Shown piece after piece: positions 58,256-64,000 of a DNA stretch of 64,000 bases (position 1 is its first letter; each line of letters opens with the position of its first letter). Both the position numbers and the translations under genes were made by a program. The notes beneath the pieces were generated by a model. That model was not told the DNA's origin. It saw only the letters and a list, made by a program, of their open reading frames with translations, and did no database searches. This stretch comes from Tragulus kanchil (taxonomy: Eukaryota > Chordata > Mammalia > Artiodactyla > Tragulidae): the NCBI GenBank assembly GCA_022376925.1, contig JAIOJX010000004.1:129233123-129297122 (forward strand). Direction: 5' to 3'.

Positions 58256-60650
58256 TACTACAGACTTCACTGAAGGTGACCTGGGAAAACTTCCTAGTAC
58301 AGGAACTGTCTTTGTGGGGAAAAAGTTTTAGACATTTAAAAAGATATGGGAGGATGATACCTATGAAGACAATAGCGCTGGCTGATTGCTGTTAAGTCGT
58401 GACCCCTGGAGAGGGACAAGAAGAAATGCTTAGGTCCATTAACAGCTACAGGCTGCATGGGACAGTCAGAGGGCCGCTTTAGTAACTTTCAAAGAGACCC
58501 TCATCGACTGCAGCAGAAGGCCAGACCCAGCTGAGCAACTAACAGAAGTGCTCTGAGAGTCTGATTTATAGAGCTCCGGAGACATGTAAAGCTCAGTCAA
58601 GGCAGGCTTGTTCTTCCAAGGTCAGGGCTCTAGTTGGGAACACCTGAGGCTCAGAAACATAAGGACAGGATATTTGGATGGATGTCTCTATGATGCTGGG
58701 TCTCCAGATGCCCCCAAAACCCTCACAGCCTATGGAGGGCTCACCCTTTCCTGATAAAAGCCAGAAATTCCTTTGTGCTGGAGGCAGCAGTTAATTTCCC
58801 TTAGCGCCTGCCCCTACCTCCTCTTCTGGCTTCTAGTCCAATAATTAGTGTTGAATCTCAGCATTACTCAGCTGGAGAAGTGCCTGGGCCTGATGAGAGA
58901 GGAAAGAGATTACACACCAAAGGAGATGCAAGAATGTGCCTTGAGGGCTTCCCCTGGTGGTCCAGTGGGTAAGGACACCGCCTTGCAGTGCAAGGGGTGC
59001 TGGTTCGAGCCCTGGCCTGGGAAGATCCAACGTGCCACGGAGCGGCTGGACCCATGTGTCCAATTACCGAGCCAGAGCTCTGGAGCGCATGCGCCCAGAG
59101 CTGGCGCTCTGCGACGACAGATGCCACTGTGATGGGAGGCCCACAGGAGCCAAAGAACAAAGACGGATGAAAATAGAGAAATGAAAGACCAATAGAAGTG
59201 GCCCGCCTGCTCCTCCCCCTCCCCAACCCGACCCCCGCCCAAAATAAATAAATAAATAAATCTTTACCAAAAAAAAAAAAAGAAAATAGCAGCTGTTGTT
59301 TTTTTTTGTTTTTGTTTTTTTTAAAAAAAAGAATGTGCCTTGAGCAAGGAGCAAGGAGCTACTGTAGCAGGAGCAAGGAAGCGCCTTGAGTTTGGATTTT
59401 GAGGATGCTTAATCAAGGGGGCTTTGATCAGCAGGGTCCACTGATCTGGGAACACATTTTTGCACAAAAGTCTCAGGGGATAGGGCAAATCTGCAGCAAG
59501 GATGCTACAGAGGCCTGGAAAAGTGATGACCAATGTTGAGTAGCACAAGAACATCCCGACTGTCCTGGCAGACCAGAGAAGAGAATAAGAAGGGTGGTGG
59601 GGGGTGGGCATGCTGGGATGGACATATTATGTCAAGCCAGAAAACACAGAATATTAGTTTTCAAGGGAGAGCCCAGAAGAAATACCATTCACCAAGGCCA
59701 TGCACAATACCCAGGTAAGGAGGAGCCAAGGAGCTCAGTGGTAGGTCTCTTCTGCGGCCCAGGGCTAATGGCACTGAGCTGGGCCGCTGACATATATGTG
59801 GACAACGAGGCCCAGTGTAGTAAAAGCCAGGTTACAGTGCTTAATTGCTGGAAGCCAAGAGGCTGCAATTATTATCATGACTAGCAAGGTCAGAGAGGCA
59901 GCCAAAAGGGCTGGATGTGCAGAAAACTGTGGAGATGGGTAACAGAACATGGCATTCCTAGAGGCAGAATAGATAGGCAGACAAGAGAGGTACTACTTTA
60001 TATTTACAATCAAAAAGAGAGAAATAGAGAGGCAGGAGGCTGAAGGTGGTTGCCTCAATAAAAATTTTTAAAAAATCACCATCTCTTGTTCTATTCCCAT
60101 ACCCGACCAGAAACCAACTGACTATAGAGGTACCCCGGTTCCTAAGAGAAAGGGCAGTGCTGCTCAGGGGGCTGGGAATTCTCCTCGTCCTTCCACAGGG
60201 GGATTGCTGACGACAGACTTCAGCAAGCGGTCGCAACTGTAGCTGCCATGATAACCAAGACAGTGGCAGAGCCGGAGCAGATCAGCAGAACCTCAGGTTG
60301 ACTTCGGCTGAAGGGGTCTCCACGGGCCTGGTCCAAGCTCTCTTAGGACTGCAATACAGTCTGGGATTCTCCTTAGCCAGCCCTCCTTCGTTCCTCCCTC
60401 TTTCCTTCACAGGCATCAGATCTGCATCACCACCTGATACTCTCTAGCCTCCTCGGGGTCCCCACACACCTTTCCCTTACAGGAGCTTTGGCAATAAGTC
60501 CTTTTACATATCTAATGGTGCCTTCACATGTGGCTCTCCAAGAACCCTCACAGAGGACAGGAGCAAACAAGACACAAGCAGAGAACTGTAAAGGCATATA
60601 TACGGGGACTTACTTTCTGGCTGCTTTTGGACTCCAGCCACCTAGTGAAA
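58256..60650 (+). mobile_element. possible ERVL/MaLR internal relic, non-coding, with a SINE inserted
   Basis: GC-richer than the surrounding intron and directly upstream of an MLT1-type LTR in the same orientation. No intact retroviral frame remains; the longest frames are under 125 codons. The assignment rests mainly on position and composition and is tentative. Confidence 0.3.
58946..59328 (+). mobile_element. tRNA-derived SINE (unnamed family), long 3' tail, 16-bp target-site duplication
   Basis: Flanked by aagaatgtgccttgag (58930-58945 and 59329-59344). After the body comes a C-rich tract (59212-59240), (AAAT)n, an A run to about 59283, then roughly 18 non-repetitive bases and a T-rich/A-rich end. 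Confidence 0.88.
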
Positions 60651-62304
60651 AAGCCCAAGATGCTTTCTGGATGACCAGGGACATGTGTCCAGTCACCCCC
60701 GTAGCACCAGTGGACAGGAAGCCAACTGCTGGACATGTTGGTGAGGCCAGTCCAGAGCACCCAGCCTCGACGGAGCTGTTAGTTAACTGCAGATGCAATA
60801 GAGAACTCAGAAGAAGACAGCCTAGTCAGTTCAGACCAGAAGATTCGCCCCACTGACCCAGAGAATTATGAGAAATGATTGATGCCTGTTGTCTGAAGCT
60901 AGTAAGTTCTAGGGTGGTTTGTTATGCAGCAAAAGTTAACTAATGAAACACATGAAGAATGCGAACTGTGCACGGCAGAAAGTAAGCATTACATGTGTCT
61001 GTCATTATTAGGAGTCATATGATATACTATAGGAGCGTTAATAACATTTTAAGAAGGGTACTACCTGAGCACTCTATCAGACAGTGTCCATCATAAACGA
61101 GTCCTAGAAATCTACAAGTAAACTTAATTCAACTCAGAATAGATAGGCAGACAAGAGAGGTACTACTTTATATTTACAATCAAAAAGAGAGAAATAGAGA
61201 GGCAGGAGGCTGAAGGTGGTTGCCTCAATAAAAATTTTTAAAAAATCACCATCTCTTGTTCTATTCCCATACCCGACCAGAAACCAACTGACTATAGAGG
61301 TACCCCGGTTCCTAAGAGAAAGGGCAGTGCTGCTCAGGGGGCTGGGAATTCTCCTCGTCCTTCCACAGGGGGATTGCTGACGACAGACTTCAGCAAGCGG
61401 TCGCAACTGTAGCTGCCATGATAACCAAGACAGTGGCAGAGCCGGAGCAGATCAGCAGAACCTCAGGTTGACTTCGGCTGAAGGGGTCTCCACGGGCCTG
61501 GTCCAAGCTCTCTTAGGACTGCAATACAGTCTGGGATTCTCCTTAGCCAGCCCTCCTTCGTTCCTCCCTCTTTCCTTCACAGGCATCAGATCTGCATCAC
61601 CACCTGATACTCTCTAGCCTCCTCGGGGTCCCCACACACCTTTCCCTTACAGGAGCTTTGGCAATAAGTCCTTTTACATATCTAATGGTGCCTTCACATG
61701 TGGCTCTCCAAGAACCCTCACAGAGGACAGGAGCAAACAAGACACAAGCAGAGAACTGTAAAGGCATATATACGGGGACTTACTTTCTGGCTGCTTTTGG
61801 ACTCCAGCCACCTAGTGAAAAAGCCCAAGATGCTTTCTGGATGACCAGGGACATGTGTCCAGTCACCCCCGTAGCACCAGTGGACAGGAAGCCAACTGCT
61901 GGACATGTTGGTGAGGCCAGTCCAGAGCACCCAGCCTCGACGGAGCTGTTAGTTAACTGCAGATGCAATAGAGAACTCAGAAGAAGACAGCCTAGTCAGT
62001 TCAGACCAGAAGATTCGCCCCACTGACCCAGAGAATTATGAGAAATGATTGATGCCTGTTGTCTGAAGCTAGTAAGTTCTAGGGTGGTTTGTTATGCAGC
62101 AAAAGTTAACTAATGAAACACATGAAGAATGCGAACTGTGCACGGCAGAAAGTAAGCATTACATGTGTCTGTCATTATTAGGAGTCATATGATATACTAT
62201 AGGAGCGTTAATAACATTTTAAGAAGGGTACTACCTGAGCACTCTATCAGACAGTGTCCATCATAAACGAGTCCTAGAAATCTACAAGTAAAATTAATTC
62301 AACT
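59965..62304. repeat. tandem duplication D15 (copies 59965-61134 and 61135-62304)
   Basis: Offset 1170 bp, essentially perfect (one C/A at 61125/62295). It contains most of the MaLR-like LTR relic. Confidence 0.96.
60650..60955 (+). mobile_element. MLT1-type (ERVL-MaLR) LTR fragment; copies 61820-62125 and 63186-63238 (partial)
   Basis: The 3' part matches the common MLT1 ending: agagaattatgagaaatgat, agctagtaagttctagggtg and gtttgttatgcagcaaaagt, then taactaatgaaacac. No coding potential. Confidence 0.65.
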
Positions 62305-63069
62305 CTATTTTGTCTTTACTTTATATAATCACTACTCTCCCCTTTTGCCTTTTTGCATCTGCCTGCGGGAACAAAAGTTCTCTCTAGCCATGTTTTTTAA
62401 TCCTTGCTGGGGAGGCTTGAGACAACCATTGTCTCTGGGTAGCTGTAGACTCTTTTCATCCAGCTGCAGCCATTTCTTGTATATATTCTTTGACACTAAG
62501 ACAATGATACTAGAAGACAATATTAGAGTAAGAGAAATGAATGCTTAGGAATAGCTCATTCAAGGAGAAGACAGAAGGGAGGGTTGTGTCTTTAAATTGC
62601 TTTTCTTTATGTTACTAGATGAGAGCTCTTGCCTCACATTTCTGATCCTTTCTTTCAAGTAGGTCAGCTTCAGATTATTTCTTTCCCAGGCACACCATCT
62701 GAACTCAAAGAACCCCGATGAGTCTCAGAGCACAGCATAATGTGTAATGCATCACATATCAGGATGCTTACAAGATGAACATGCTCAATAAATACAGCAA
62801 ATGAAATTCTGAACTTCTGAGCATGTTTCAAGGAAGCAACATATTTCATACCAAGTCGACAGTTTCCAAGTTTTCAACTTTTTAAAAAAAAGATAATTAT
62901 GGTCCAGTGAAGATGTTTTTCCCTTTCCTCATTCCTTCCTTCTCTCTCTCCCTCCCTCCATTTTTTTAAAGTAAAAACAAAACACAATGATTTCTGACAA
63001 AGGTTTCTGAAAGGTCCATTTACCATCTCCCATAAAAGAAAAGCGTGATAATAAAATTTTTAGAATTAG
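62305..63069. other. WDR70 intron: no recognised element
   Basis: Unique sequence with a CT-rich microsatellite-like run (62935-62960). It is repeated from 63419 onward by D16. Confidence 0.4.
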
Positions 63070-63185
63070 GCTTCCCTGATGGCCCAGTGGGTAAAGAGTC
63101 TACCTTGCAGTGCAGAGGGCATTGGTTTGATCCCTGGCCTGGGAAAATCCCATGTGCCACGGAACGGCTGGACTGATGTGTCCAT
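63070..63185 (+). mobile_element. tRNA-derived SINE (unnamed family), cut at a duplication junction
   Basis: The head and body run to gatgtgtcca, where the sequence jumps into the second copy of D16. The expected ccaattac continuation and tail are missing, and the cut coincides with the junction. Confidence 0.8.
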
Positions 63186-64000
63186 AGTAAGTTCTAGGGT
63201 GGTTTGTTATGCAGCAAAGTTAACTAATGAAACACATGAAGAATGCGAACTGTGCACGGCAGAAAGTAAGCATTACATGTGTCTGTCATTATTAGGAGTC
63301 ATATGATATACTATAGGAGCGTTAATAACATTTTAAGAAGGGTACTACCTGAGCACTCTATCAGACAGTGTCCATCATAAACGAGTCCTAGAAATCTACA
63401 AGTAAAATTAATTCAACTCTATTTTGTCTTTACTTTATATAATCACTACTCTCCCCTTTTGCCTTTTTGCATCTGCCTGCGGGAACAAAAGTTCTCTCTA
63501 GCCATGTTTTTTAATCCTTGCTGGGGAGGCTTGAGACAACCATTGTCTCTGGGTAGCTGTAGACTCTTTTCATCCAGCTGCAGCCATTTCTTGTATATAT
63601 TCTTTGACACTAAGACAATGATACTAGAAGACAATATTAGAGTAAGAGAAATGAATGCTTAGGAATAGCTCATTCAAGGAGAAGACAGAAGGGAGGGTTG
63701 TGTCTTTAAATTGCTTTTCTTTATGTTACTAGATGAGAGCTCTTGCCTCACATTTCTGATCCTTTCTTTCAAGTAGGTCAGCTTCAGATTATTTCTTTCC
63801 CAGGCACACCATCTGAACTCAAAGAACCCCGATGAGTCTCAGAGCACAGCATAATGTGTAATGCATCACATATCAGGATGCTTACAAGATGAACATGCTC
63901 AATAAATACAGCAAATGAAATTCTGAACTTCTGAGCATGTTTCAAGGAAGCAACATATTTCATACCAAGTCGACAGTTTCCAAGTTTTCAACTTTTTAAA

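Larger units (their letters stand above)
62071..64000. repeat. tandem duplication D16 (copies 62071-63185 and 63186 to window end)
   Basis: Offset 1115 then 1114 bp. The right copy starts inside a truncated SINE and is still matching at the right edge. With D15 the stretch from agtaagttctaggg is present three times (about 60901, 62071, 63186). Confidence 0.95.

Noticed and set aside
58256..60955. Retroviral genes in the ERV-like stretch
   Set aside because: No recognisable gag, pol or env frame remains; only the LTR end is reasonably supported.
1..64000. The 1.1-kb direct repeats as a new satellite, CRISPR-like array or amplification system
   Set aside because: Each pair has a different sequence, there are only two copies side by side, and exons and SINEs are cut at the joins. 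Assembly overlap explains the pattern better.

Overview
This is mammalian nuclear DNA from a ruminant. The evidence is the set of interspersed repeats: Bov-tA/Bov-A SINEs, a BovB (RTE) LINE end, artiodactyl L1 copies, CHR-type tRNA SINEs, and old MIR, L2 and MaLR relics. There are no bacterial-style genes or operons. The only protein-coding gene I can identify is the 3' part of WDR70 (WD repeat domain 70), transcribed on the minus strand. Seven consecutive internal coding exons are present, each with AG/GT borders and reading phases that join perfectly: 52643-52742, 48971-49055, 43846-43984, 14491-14591, 11706-11785, 9837-9953 and 4499-4661. Upstream exons lie beyond the right edge. The short terminal exon was not found left of 4499.

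The most conspicuous property of the window is not a gene. Sixteen times a block of about 1.08-1.19 kb is followed head to tail by a nearly identical copy, every few kb along the window and regardless of content. The copies duplicate WDR70 exons, SINEs, LINE pieces and plain intron alike. In three cases the extra exon copy is truncated or frameshifted close to a copy boundary. This is what unmerged overlapping contig ends look like, so I read it as an assembly artefact. Collapsing it removes about 17-18 kb and leaves roughly 46 kb of real sequence.

Layout: 1-4400 holds L1 3' ends and Bov SINEs; 4.5-14.6 kb holds WDR70's last exons and a candidate plus-strand terminal exon at 10300; 14.6-42.7 kb is one long intron with a nested L1/SINE cluster (26.6-34.3 kb), an odd tRNA-Arg-like insert (36.07 kb) and a CHR SINE; 42.7-53 kb holds three WDR70 exons, a diverged half-copy of one exon (45.19 kb) and a BovB end; 53-64 kb is intron with SINEs, an old L1 and an ERVL/MaLR-like relic ending in an MLT1-type LTR.

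The biological points I would follow up are the plus-strand exon-like unit at 10300-10575, the diverged WDR70 half-exon that could act as a poison exon, an abundant tRNA-derived SINE family that I cannot name and whose longer copies carry a G-quadruplex-prone tract, and the tRNA-Arg 5'-half-like insert. I did not find a new multi-gene system here.
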